From assembly GCA_963971425.1 (NCBI GenBank), contig OZ020526.1, forward strand, positions 4,739,976-4,803,975: DNA of 64,000 nucleotides, written 5' to 3'. Of this stretch, positions 46,585 through 56,731 are shown piece after piece. Source of the stretch: Bryoerythrophyllum caledonicum. Its lineage: Eukaryota; Streptophyta; Bryopsida; Pottiales; Pottiaceae. The notes beneath the pieces are model-generated. The model did not search any database. It was not told the DNA's origin and saw only the letters and a list, made by a program, of their open reading frames with translations. Position numbers and translations under genes: made by a program. The stretch's first letter is position 1. Every line of letters begins with the position of its first letter.

Positions 46585-47150
46585 CCCCTAAAGACCAAAA
46601 GTTCCAAGGTGGGCTTTTGCAAATCTTGGGCACGTTCCCATGATTGCATTTTATATTTCCAATTTTTGAGATCCTATGCAACGATGCAAGAAGATGAGCT
46701 ACATGAGATTTTTTTTCTTTATTCTAATTGGACTTATAGATAAAAGGTTATGCCATCTTGACTATAAATTATTGAGGGCATGCATGGTGGGCAACTTCAT
46801 AAGCTTCTACTTCAACCTTTTATTGAATGTGAGATTTTTTTATGTAAATTGGTTAACATGATTCTCTTTGAGATATTTTTAAATTTAAAAAAAAAAAACC
46901 TTCCATAGTGTAAAACTCTCACTCCAAGACAACCAAAGCTTTTTTTTAACCATTTTCAAGCAAGGTGGCAAAAATAAATTTCATCTTATCATAAAAAGTA
47001 GGAAAATGAATTCTTTTATTATTTGATTTCTTTTATTTAAGAAAAAACATGATCTTTGTATTGACCATTTGGATTTTAAATTCACACAAGAATAAGTTTA
47101 TTAAAAACCAATATGTGATTTTGTGATTTTTGAATTTTGTCATTGCTTAA
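46585..47150 (+). mobile_element. Truncated family T2 element, 46.6-kb copy
   Basis: Starts CCCCTAAAGACC after TTAA and follows the aaatcttgggcacgttccc subfamily for about 200 bp. The right end is lost. Confidence 0.55.
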
Positions 47151-47159
47151 TTTTCTTAA

Positions 47160-47444
47160 TCCTTTAAGGCCGATGGAGCTCTCAAGGCCTGGGAGAATTC
47201 ACAAGGGTCACAAATCATGCAAAACATCATCTATATACAGGGTACATTTTATTGTAACCCCACTTCATAAAAATCATTGTAGCTAGCCAATGCTTGCATT
47301 GATTTTGGTGGTGTTGGTATGGATAGATGCTAATCTTGCTCCGCCTCTAAATTTTTGTCAAAATTGTCTCGGTGGCTTGTAGCACTTGCTGTAGGGATAA
47401 ATGTGCCAAAAACAATCCAAAAATGGTCACTTGGCCTTAAAGGG
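47160..47444 (+). mobile_element. Family T1 MITE, copy 3, 285 bp
   Basis: TTAA flanks (47156-47159, 47445-47448). Ends TCCTTTAAGGCCGATGG and ggccttaaaggg. Interior has tagctagccaatgcttgc. Confidence 0.85.
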
Positions 47445-47935
47445 TTAATGATGTTTTGACTTCTCCAATACCTCCAAGTATTAGTATAGAAAGATTTGAC
47501 ATCACACTGATCATAATGGTATAAATTTCAGAACTCTTGTAATGCATAAAATCAACACCAAGTGAAGTCAAAGTTTACCAATCCTTAAAACACATGTACG
47601 AAGAACACTTTCTTCATCACTTCAAACACCAATAATAATCTTTCAATTAGTGTTGTCAATGATTACTAAAGTTTGTGAGCATGCGCGTTTATAGGATCTT
47701 CTGATTGGAGATGGAAATGATGACTTTCCTTTTTCTCTTTCACTCTTTACACTACAATGAGCAACTTTGAAGGGTTTTTGAAGCAAGATAGTCAAGGGGT
47801 TTTAGGAATTTGAAATGATATGAAAATTGATACCATAGAATGATAAATTGTAGTATTTCACTAAAAAAATCAAATACTTTATCCTTTTTCTTTTGCTTTG
47901 TTTAGTGTTAGATCTTTGCACCATACATGGTTTAA

Positions 47936-48200
47936 TCCTTTAAAGGCGACATTTGCGACCAAGCCTAGAAGATCCCACAAGTAGGTACATTTCATGGCAA
48001 CTGGTCACTGTCTCACTACAAACATTACAATACTTTATCTGTGAGACTGCGGTGCACATTCTCACTCCATTTGTTGGAAGCACATGGACCCAAAGAACTT
48101 AAATTATGCCACAAATCAAATAGTGATTAAGTATTGGAGACACTAATTCCCAAATTTCTCCAAAAGTGACCACCTATAGGTCTCTTTTCCTTAAATGGTA
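47936..48200. mobile_element. Diverged family T1-like element
   Basis: Begins TCCTTTAAAGGCGAC after TTAA (47932-47935). A plausible but degraded right end (ccttaaatgg) is near 48198. Interior shares the gtacatttcatggc word only. Confidence 0.35.
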
Positions 48201-48322
48201 AAACTTATTTCCAATAGGCAAACTCTTTTTTAAGTTGTTTTTGGTAGTTTAGGCAAGTTTCCATAATTTGGATTTTGATCAAAATCTATTGAATTTCTAT
48301 TATAAAAATGCAAGAAGACTAA

Positions 48323-49267
48323 CCCCTAAAGGACGAGAGTCCCCTTGAGGAACACTCCAAATTTCAACTGAGTCCCTTAATCTCAAATTTTGGCATGATT
48401 TTTTGAGATTTTTGAATGAATGGGAAAATTTTCAATAGCTTTTTGTTGACATAATTTTTGGAGAAATCCAAACTACGGTTCAATAGTCACAGACATTTTT
48501 CAACAACCTATACAAATAGTGCAGTGTTTTAGTGTGTCATATAACATATAGTGTAGCAAAAATTTTAGTAACTCTAAATTCAATAGAAATTCGAGAATTT
48601 ACCATTTAAAAGAAAATAAAAAAACTCTTCAAGATAGGAATGGAAATCTTTTCATTGACTACACGGATTTTTAAATTTCAAATATATGAGAAGGATAAAA
48701 AGAAGAAGAACTCCGGTTTCCAAAGGGGGGGCGGAGTGAGTAAAGTGCATGTTTGTTCCACCACTGAATCCATGTCCACCGGACATAGGTTTACTAGTAT
48801 ATGAGAAGGATATGATATATGCAAACCTTGTTAGTGTAGTGTTAATTCAACCACATACTAGTTGCATTGCGGGGTTTTCAAAGACATCTTCAACCCCTCT
48901 TCTACTTCTAAGATTTGGTGCGCATGTGCCTACTATGATCCTTTTTAAGTTAAAATTAGAAAATCATGGCCCATAGTGTAAAAATTTGCAATAGAAGGTG
49001 GTCAAAGTTTGTAAAAGGTGTTTGATATGACCTTAAGAAGAGTTAATGTCTCACTTCAAAGGCTAGTATATTTCAATCCGTGTAGTCAAACCAATAAATA
49101 AAACAAAACTATATATATAACCACACACAATTGTACTATACAATTCTTGTACAAGATCCTACTGTTACATATGTAAAAATTGTGTTTAGTTGCATCATGT
49201 GATGAATGCATAGAAACGGGCAATTTTCAGTGAGTTTGAGTGCTAAAATGCCACGGTCCTTTGGAGG
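48323..49267 (+). mobile_element. Family T2-ended element, 945 bp
   Basis: Starts CCCCTAAAGGACGAGAG after CTAA and ends ggtcctttggagg before TTAA (49268-49271). The length fits the family, though the interior is strongly diverged and includes at 48707-48800 the empty-site relative of the TIR element at 41845. Confidence 0.5.
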
Positions 49268-49418
49268 TTAAGCTACTCTACTTGACTTTTAGTCATCTCA
49301 AGGCACCTGCAAGAGATTTTTTACACTTTTCAATTGAAATAATTTGTACAATAGTAACATTTTCACATTGTAATGAAACGATTGAATACAATTTTGACAT
49401 TGTCACAAAACACTTTAA

Positions 49419-50359
49419 CCTCTAAATTACCAAGGAACCCCTTTGGGGGACTCGGAAAATTTGGGCAGCTTCTTCTTGTGTCAATTTACAACATTTATTT
49501 TTGTATTTTTTACTGTAGATGGGCATTACTAAAAACTTTGTGTGAGTCCAATTTTTCCCAAAACCCAATATTTCATGAAAAAGTTATAGGGTTTTGAAGT
49601 TCAAATGGGGAGAGCGGGCACATTGGGCAACTTCAAAGACTTTTGCTAGGACAATCTATGGAATGTTAGATTTTCAATACTAGCAAGTTATATCAATTCC
49701 TTTCACATTGTCAAAAAAACTCTTGTCTTTAGTGAAAAATAGCATATAAATCCAAGTTAGACATTTTCACACATTGTCACACATTTTTGGGCAAAGTACC
49801 AAAAATTCTTCTTCCTTTCCACATAAAACTTAGAGATCTTCATATTTTTTACTTTAAATTTTTCCACGACATTATGTGGTGTAAAACATTTCATTGAATA
49901 TTTGAATTTTCATTCTAAAACATATTAAGTTCACAAAAAAATAAAACTTAAATTGACAATTTTTGAACCTCTAGTCATTGCACAATTGTTTTGAATATGT
50001 TGCACCCTTTCTTCACCTCTAAAATTGGTGTACAAAGAACTAATATCATGCTTAACATGGTGGTAATGAATTTAGACCTTGTGTAGTGCAAAAGTTGGAC
50101 ACCAAGTGACGTCAAAGTCAAATGATTTACTAAATGCAGGGAAGAAAATGAACTCTTTTCTGAACTTCAAACATTATTATCTTTCAATCCATGTGGTCAA
50201 AGTTTATGAAACTTAGTGAGTATGTTATTTAATAAGTCTTAATTGAGATTCTACAATTCTAATTAGAAACAAAAGTTTTGGTTTTCTTCCTTACTCATTG
50301 CATTGAAACGAGCAGTTTTGAAGTGTTCTTGGTTTGAAAATGGCTTGGTAATTTAGAGA
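49419..50359 (+). mobile_element. Family T2 element, 941 bp, TTAA both sides
   Basis: TTAA at 49415-49418 and 50360-50363; ends are CCTCTAAATTACC and ggtaatttagaga, still pairing over about 13 bp although altered from the consensus, which suggests a subfamily terminus and not random decay. Confidence 0.75.
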
Positions 50360-50569
50360 TTAAGAAAAATAGAAAATTCTCTTCCAAGGCAACTCAGAGG
50401 TTTCTACATATTATTTGATAAGATACCACGATAATGATTCAAAGTAATAACTGAAAGGTGCATCAATCTAATGATAAAGTCTTATTGTAGAAGAGTGAAA
50501 TAATCATTGATTTTCAAATAAAAATTACGCTAATATTCTAAATATGATATTTGTGTATCCACACTCATT

Positions 50570-50838
50570 TATTTATAAATGTTGTAATTTTCTACTCTTG
50601 ATGGATATCTTTACCAACTATGTTTACATTGACCCTCCTCCTTGAATGGTTTTGATAGTTGTGCTCTTGGTAAAATATTTTTGTCAAAAATAAAATATTA
50701 CAACACATCCAAATCATATTGTGTAGTACCTAAATGTCATATGTAGTGTATAGTTTCTAGTGACATACAATCTACTACCTATGTTTCTACAATATCCATA
50801 TTTTTATGAAGCTTTATTAATTACTACTATATAACTAG
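50570..50838. mobile_element. Foldback MITE (family F), diverged copy
   Basis: Contains ctcttgatggatatctttac, ccaactatgttta and gttgtgctcttggtaaaa words matching the centre of the copy at 57037-57273. Outer ends are eroded. Confidence 0.45.
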
Positions 50839-50845
50839 TAATTAA

Positions 50846-51240
50846 CCCCTAATGACCAAAAGTCTCGAGGTGGGCTTTTACAAATCTCAAGCATATTCTC
50901 ATGATTGCAAGATATGTTCCCAATTCTTGAACTTTTGGGCAAGTATGCAAGATATGAGTTCCGTGGAAAAAAAAAAGTTATTATTATTGAGCCCTTAGTG
51001 AAAGAATTATGTCACCTCTAAAAAAAGTTGTAAAGGGCGGGCACTTCAAAAACTTCGGCTGCAATCCTTTATTGGATATGAGATTTTCTATTTACACAAA
51101 AATGAGTTTGGTGATTTTTGAACTTTTCTTTGCTCCAAAAAAACCCACTTCAAGAGTGGTTATATATTTCTTTTAAAATGCTAGAAATCAATTTGTATAA
51201 ATAATCTTCAAAAAAAGGTAGATAAAATAAATGTCCATGG
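50846..51240 (+). mobile_element. Truncated family T2 element, 50.8-kb copy
   Basis: TTAA (50842-50845) then CCCCTAATGACCAAAAGTC and the gtgggcttttacaaatctc block of the 46585 subfamily. No right end seen. Confidence 0.5.
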
Positions 51241-51384
51241 ATGAGAAATAAACCTAAGCCTGTACACTAGAAGTGGAAAAGTGTAATTCAAAATTAATAT
51301 AAACCACATATAAGATGCAATACCAAAAAAAAACAAAAAAAATCCAAAAAGAGATGAATAACAAAATTACTTGGGTGCGGATGT

Positions 51385-51600
51385 AGACCTCACTTGAAGG
51401 AAACAACGCGAAAGGCCTCAACCGCAACCGGTTGACCTGAGTATGGACCGAGACCCGTGAAGACTGACCCGCGATTCGCCTCCACGACGTGGCTGATTCT
51501 GCACCTCTCATGTGCTGGCCCCTCATTCGCCCGTTCTCGTTGCCGAGCATTCCCTGACCCTGCTCATATAATGCCACTCCTCTTGTCTGACGTCATATTC
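51385..51600. promoter_or_regulatory. GC-rich island with bZIP-type site
   Basis: An abrupt GC-rich patch in AT-rich DNA, with acgacgtggc and a perfect TGACGTCA palindrome (about 51589-51596) and a catataatg TATA-like word. No coding sequence is recognised; the 107-codon reverse ORF runs into low-complexity DNA. Could be a captured promoter or exon fragment. Confidence 0.3.
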
Positions 51601-51845
51601 CTCTACTCTAAAATTGGGATACAGTGTTAAGCACAATAAATGACTTGTAAATGCTATAAGCTTTTACTCCTGATGAATATTTTTACCTCCTTTTTTTTTA
51701 CAGTGATTCCCCTCTTTATATAGTATTGATAGTTGTGCTCTTAGGAAAAATCCGCATAACAAGTAAAAACTTATAACTGTTGCAAGTGCATAACATTAAT
51801 TCTGAATGTTGTGCACTGGGATGCTCCACACCCCATGTTACGGCA
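51601..51845. mobile_element. Foldback MITE (family F), degraded copy
   Basis: Left arm acagtgttaagcacaataaa through tgacttgtaaatgctataag and right arm with aaaaacttataactgttg and a decayed end; the internal gttgtgctcttaggaaaa word is conserved. Confidence 0.6.
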
Positions 51846-51857
51846 GGAGAACCTTAA

Positions 51858-52674
51858 CCCCTAGACGACTATGTGCCCGTTTGGGGGGGGGGGTGAATTG
51901 AGATTTGGGTAGGTTCCTACTAATCTAATTTTGAAGGATTACAATTTGAAATATTTGTTGGGAATAGGTTTTTTTTTCTTCCTTGCGTATAGTGGATCAA
52001 GAGACTTTCACTTCACTTGGTATCAATTTTATGCACTACACAAGGTCCAAATCCATTACCATCACGTTGAACATGATATTGGTTATTTGTACGCCAATTT
52101 TTAGAGGTATTGAGGGGGTGTAGCATATTCAAAAAAATTGTGCAAGGGATTGAGGTTCAAAAAGTGCAACTTCACGTTCTGTTTTTTGGTGAACTTAATA
52201 TGTTTTAGAATGAGAATATGAATGGTCAATAAGAAGATGTACACTACACATTGTTGTAGGAAGAATAAAAAATAAAAATAAATAAAGATCGCTAAGTTTT
52301 ATGTGGAAAAGAATGTTTTTTTGTACCTTGCCCACCAATGTGTGACAATGTGTAAAAATGTTTGACTTGGGATAATATACTATTTTTCACCAAAGACGAG
52401 ATATTGTTTTGGACAATATGAAAGGAAATATCATTACTTGCTAGTATTGAAAATCTCACATTGATTAGAGTCTCCTAGCAAAAGTTTTTGGAGTTGCCCG
52501 GCATGCCCGCTCTCCCCATTTAAATTGAAAACCCCAACAACTTTTTCATGAAATGTTGAATTGAGGAGAAAATTGTACCACACAAAGCTTATAGTAATGT
52601 TAAAAATCCTTGGAAGAATATTATAAATTGACACCATAGAAACATGCCCAAACCTTCAAGAGTCCTTCAAGGAA
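51858..52674 (-). mobile_element. Family T2 element, 817 bp
   Basis: TTAA at 51854-51857 and 52675-52678; left end CCCCTAGACGAC with a G-run at about 51884-51893, right end ccttcaaggaa. Confidence 0.72.
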
Positions 52675-52747
52675 TTAAACTTCAGTTGAGAATTGTATAA
52701 ATGTTCACCTATTTTACTTTGTAGCCAAACAAAAAATGTATCAAAGT

Positions 52748-52850
52748 TGAACAAGACTTATACCTTTAGATTGAAGACTCTTCAACTAACACCTTTCATT
52801 TGGAGGTCCTTTATGATGTTCAAATACAACACCATACATTGTAGACTACA
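52748..52850 (+). repeat. Dispersed repeat, partner at 17803-17900
   Basis: Shares acctttagattgaagactct, acaacaccatacat and tgtagactaca-type words with the 17.8-kb region, in the same orientation. Confidence 0.55.
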
Positions 52851-52888
52851 TTGGCCACCTACAATAGGGATCAAAAACTAAGGGCTTC

Positions 52889-52916
52889 AAGGATTTTAGG
52901 ATTTAGGATTTAGGAT
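52889..52916 (+). repeat. Degenerate telomere-like repeat (TTTAGGA)
   Basis: Three tandem units of a TTTAGGA variant. They may mark an old telomere-type insertion, for example after double-strand-break repair. Confidence 0.45.
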
Positions 52917-52959
52917 GTGTGAGAGTGCAGGGTGTAAGGTAAACATGCTCAAGCGAATC

Positions 52960-53338
52960 AGCGGGTATCGGACGGGTCCGGGTATCAAGGCCAATCCAAT
53001 CAGATGACGGAGGGGGCGCTGACGTGGCGGGGCTAAGAATAAAAGGAGGGGCACTAATGATTGCCATCGTAGTATCCACGAGCGCGGTGTCCCATGGTGA
53101 CGTGGAACGGACCAATCGCGAGCGTCCGTTGGCGTTGGCATATCTGGAGGATCCGACGGTTGACTCACGCCAGTCAATAAAGGCAAGTGCGAGTGCGGCT
53201 ACGTACGCGTACGGTCGCGCCGCATACGGCGGTTGCTGTTCTACTCTCCGTCATCGTAGGGATATTTGTACTGTACAGCCATCAAATATCCAATTTCCAA
53301 TTAATGGAAGCTTCCTCCCTCACTCCATCAGATATTAG
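52960..53338 (+). promoter_or_regulatory. Orphan promoter-like GC-rich region
   Basis: About 350 bp, strongly GC-rich against its AT-rich surroundings. It contains two tgacgtgg ACGT-core sites (about 53020 and 53098), several CCAAT words (ggccaatccaatc, ggaccaatcg), an aataaaagg TATA-like motif and a later tcaataaagg. No ORF there has a recognisable product. Density and type of motifs resemble a plant promoter detached from its gene, possibly carried by a transposon. Interpretation is inference. Confidence 0.35.
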
Positions 53339-53407
53339 TCTTTTTCATTTATAATTACCATGGTTTTTTCTTTTTCTTTTTCTTAAAATGGAAGAGTTTC
53401 AAGGAGA

Positions 53408-54085
53408 CTACACTAAAATTGAGACTTAGTGTTGAGCACAATAAATGACTTGTAAATTCCATAAGTTTGAACTTTTGATGCAGATTTTTGTTGAGAGGAG
53501 AATTGAGTTTTCTTGAAAGTACTCGGAGTTTAAACCGTGACTGTCACCCCAAAACGCTAACAGTGGTTGTACACCTGAAAGTCCACTTGTTTTTTAGAAA
53601 CATGGTGGTTTGGTTAATTTTGGGGTTTATTCCATAAATTATTGTCCTTTGTCAGCCAACCAACATGCTACAAGGTTAATCATCTAGGCACAGTCACCGT
53701 CCAAACATAGATGCAAGGTGGCATTGGTGACTCCAAATTACTAATTTGGTTACATTAGCTTGTTCCATGCGTGTGGCCCATAAAATATGCAGGGTGAGAA
53801 TTTTCACCCTACAAATATTGCCATATTTAAATCACACCCTGCTTTGGTGAATAGAGAAAGACACAAGGTCCTTAAAGGATGCTGCACCGGGTCTTTTTGG
53901 CTGACACAAGCTAGCCATCCTTTAAAACTCAGACTTTCAGGAAAACTCTAATGTGTGTATTATTTTAAGAGGGAGGTTATTGAAATCATAGCTGGTAAAA
54001 GTATTCATCAAAAGTTGAAAGGTGTTGCAATTTGTAGGTCATTTACTGTGCTTAACACTAAATGTCAATTTTAGTGTAGTTATTG
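53408..54085. mobile_element. Foldback element (family F), long copy with filled centre
   Basis: Left end actacactaaaattgag, with a gagcacaataaatgacttgt stretch just inside; right end its complement caattttagtgtagt. The arms match the compact copy at 57037, but the middle (about 53500-53930) is longer and unrelated, so this is either the ancestral larger form or a copy with inserted DNA. Confidence 0.65.
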
Positions 54086-54328
54086 TGTACAAAAGAGCGT
54101 GGTGGTCTCTAGATTCAAGTTGGAAATAGTTTTTGTTGAGAGCTTATGCTATCTTTGTTTGACTTTGTAATTAAATTTAGTTTTGTTCCTTTCTTGTGAA
54201 ATGTTTGTTTCATGTTCAAAACTTTTGAAGTGTCTATTGTAAGGGTTTCCTTATCTATAAGAGCTTTGTGGGAATACAATTTATGGAACCTTATGCTACA
54301 CTCCAAGATTTATCATAAAATTTATTTA

Positions 54329-55117
54329 CCCCTAAATTTTCAAGAGTTCCCTTTGAGGTTTGGGTAGGTTTCTATGGTGTCGATTTATAACAATCTTCTT
54401 TAATAAAACTTTTTTGAGAGCGAGCATGTCCGGCAGCTTCAAAAACAACAAAATGTGAGATTTTCTACACTAACAAGTAATATTATTTTCTTTCATACTG
54501 TTAAGAACAATTGATTTGGTAGTGAAAAATAGCAAAATTACCCAATGTAAACATTTTAACACATTGTTGGACAAGGTGTGAAAAGCAATTATCCCTTTTC
54601 ACATGAACTTAGCGATCCCGTTATTTTTTTACTTGTTATTTTTCCCACAACACTGTGTGGTGTAAATCTTCTTATTGACCATTCGGATTATCATTCTAAA
54701 ACATATTGAGTTCACCAAAAAAAAAACTTGTGTTGACTATTTTTAAACCTCCACTCTTTGCACAATTGTATTAGATATGCTACATCACTTTTTTTACCTC
54801 TAAAATTGGTGTACAGAGAACCACAATCCTATTCAACATGATGGTAATGCATTTAGACCTTGTGGAGTGCAAAAGTTTGACACAAAGTGAAGTCAAAGTC
54901 TACCAATCCAATAAACGAAGGGAAAAAATAAATTGTATTCTCTACTTCAAAGACTATAATCTTTCAATCTATGCAATCATGTTACCCAATTAGTCTTAAT
55001 TGAGATCCTATGGTTAAAATTTGGAAGTACAAGTTTTTGTTTCCTTACTTCATCATTGCACTAGAATTGAGAGTTCTAAAGTACTTTTGGTGTGAAATTG
55101 TCAAAGAAATTTAGGGA
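54329..55117 (+). mobile_element. Family T2 element, 789 bp
   Basis: Left flank TTTA then CCCCTAAATTTTC; right end aaatttaggga before TTAA (55118-55121). Shorter than full length through small deletions spread along it. Confidence 0.72.
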
Positions 55118-55317
55118 TTAATATGTTTCTCTAAGAAATTGTAAAACTTGTAAGGTCATAAATGGGAAGACTTTACTAAAAGAGGATTTTCAACACTTTA
55201 AGGATGATAGGCCCATAGGTGTCACTGTTGACGTAATCTAGGAATAGTTTTATTAACAGCTTGTTGTTGTATGATTTGCAAACTCTCTAAACTTCTGTAG
55301 ATTTGTGCGCTTCCGTC

Positions 55318-55574
55318 GAATGCACTGAGACATTAAACTGCACTCTGATGGATTCGCTAGGAAGGGGATTTGGTGTGGGCCAAGCCATATTTCCACCATA
55401 TTTCCGCATAGAAAGTGTTATCCTGATTTGTGGTTGTTGACTTTCATAGGTAGGCCATTTGTATGTGGTATGTGTGGACAAGTGTCCGCAACCAATCGAA
55501 GTGATCCCGCATTGGACTATTGACGCTTTCAGAGAAGGTGTACACGCAACGTACATATATGCCATCATCCTTAA
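55318..55574 (+). repeat. Dispersed repeat, partner at 25690-25975
   Basis: Collinear with the 25.7-kb copy up to the tcatccttaa word, where a T1 MITE follows directly. Confidence 0.7.
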
Positions 55575-55839
55575 TCCTTTAAGGCCGATTGACCATATAT
55601 GGACCGTTTTGGGACAAAAACCAATATTGAAAGTGCTAGAGGCCACCTCAAAGGAAAAAAATATACCATGACTTAGAGGTGGAGGAAGATGGGCATCTCT
55701 TGACCCATCGCCACAACAATCAATACAAGCATTGGCGAGCTACAATGATTTCCATAAAACAAGTTTGTAGATTTTTGTGCTAAAATGTAGAACACTCGTA
55801 GATTCTCACGGGCCAAAAAAGCTCATCGGCCTTAAAGGG
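55575..55839 (-). mobile_element. Family T1 MITE, copy 4, 265 bp
   Basis: TTAA at 55571-55574 and 55840-55843; termini TCCTTTAAGGCCGAT and ATCGGCCTTAAAGGG pair over about 15 bp. Best-preserved member and the natural type copy. Confidence 0.88.
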
Positions 55840-55843
55840 TTAA

Positions 55844-56116
55844 AGGTTTTGCAAAGAAAATATTTCCCCTTCCACATTATTGACATGAAAAATCTAAGAT
55901 TTCCCCGGGAGTTTCTTGCAAAGAAATCAATAACCCCGTAGCATTATTTCCTTGCAGTGTTGCCATTTGAAATTGGATTTTGTCAAACAAAAAATATACA
56001 AGTATGTATGGATTGATTTGGTGGACACATACATCATATGGATTGTGATGATGAAGTGTCATAACTTTGCATGGTCCAGAAATATCATTTTACAATGAAT
56101 CATCACAAGGCTTTTG
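55844..56116. other. Intergenic DNA, nothing recognised
   Basis: AT-rich, no gene or repeat seen. Confidence 0.3.
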
Positions 56117-56130
56117 AACATTACGAAAAT

Positions 56131-56232
56131 TCTCTTTGCTTGTGTTAGTCTCTTTGCTTGTGTCTTTCTCTTTGCTTGTGTCTTTCTCTTTGCTTGTGTC
56201 TTTCTCTTTGCTTGTGTAAAAAAAAAAAAAAA
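56131..56232 (+). mobile_element. Tiny poly(A) retroposon made of an 18-bp repeat
   Basis: The insert is 4-5 tandem copies of an 18-bp unit (ctttgcttgtgtctttct) followed by about 15 A residues. It is flanked by an exact 14-bp direct repeat, AACATTACGAAAAT (56117-56130 and 56233-56246). Poly(A) plus a duplication of this length is the signature of LINE-machinery retroposition. No promoter or ORF; the 63-codon reading frame through it is a by-product of the array. Confidence 0.82.
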
Positions 56233-56489
56233 AACATTACGAAAATCACTTCATACGGATAACTCTGATGCAGATACCAGGTCACCATCAATCTTGTATA
56301 AATGAAACACTTCATTACTATGGACTGAGAAGATTCCTCACCAAACTAAACGGTACTTTTGTTTTGTCAATTTATTATGTTATAAACAGAAAACAAATGC
56401 TGGGAAATCCTTGGTTTTATTCAGATTTAATGATGCAGTAACTTTACTCAAAACTCTGGGAATGTTTAAAGGTCCCCTTTACTTGTGAG

Positions 56490-56509
56490 ATATATATATA
56501 TATATATAT
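56490..56509. repeat. (TA)n microsatellite
   Basis: Nine or ten TA units. Confidence 0.9.
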
Positions 56510-56731
56510 GGGAATGTCCGGTTTGGTGTTGTGGAGATATCGAGAAGAAGACTTTGCTGAATATCATACATGAAGTGGAGATATTTGCTACAGCTGTGGA
56601 CTGTGAAGGCTTCTTTTAGAACATGTGCTATAATTTGCATGCAATATAATAGGCTTTTTGTAGGCAAGAATATCTGAATAAATAAGAGAGGCTCCATTTA
56701 AATTTCCAACTGGAGGAGATATGGATTGATT

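Noticed and set aside
46329-46681. Overlapping ORFs of 104 and 114 codons
   Set aside because: They lie almost entirely within a GC-rich Tourist-like MITE with clear TIRs and TTA duplication; the reading frames follow composition.
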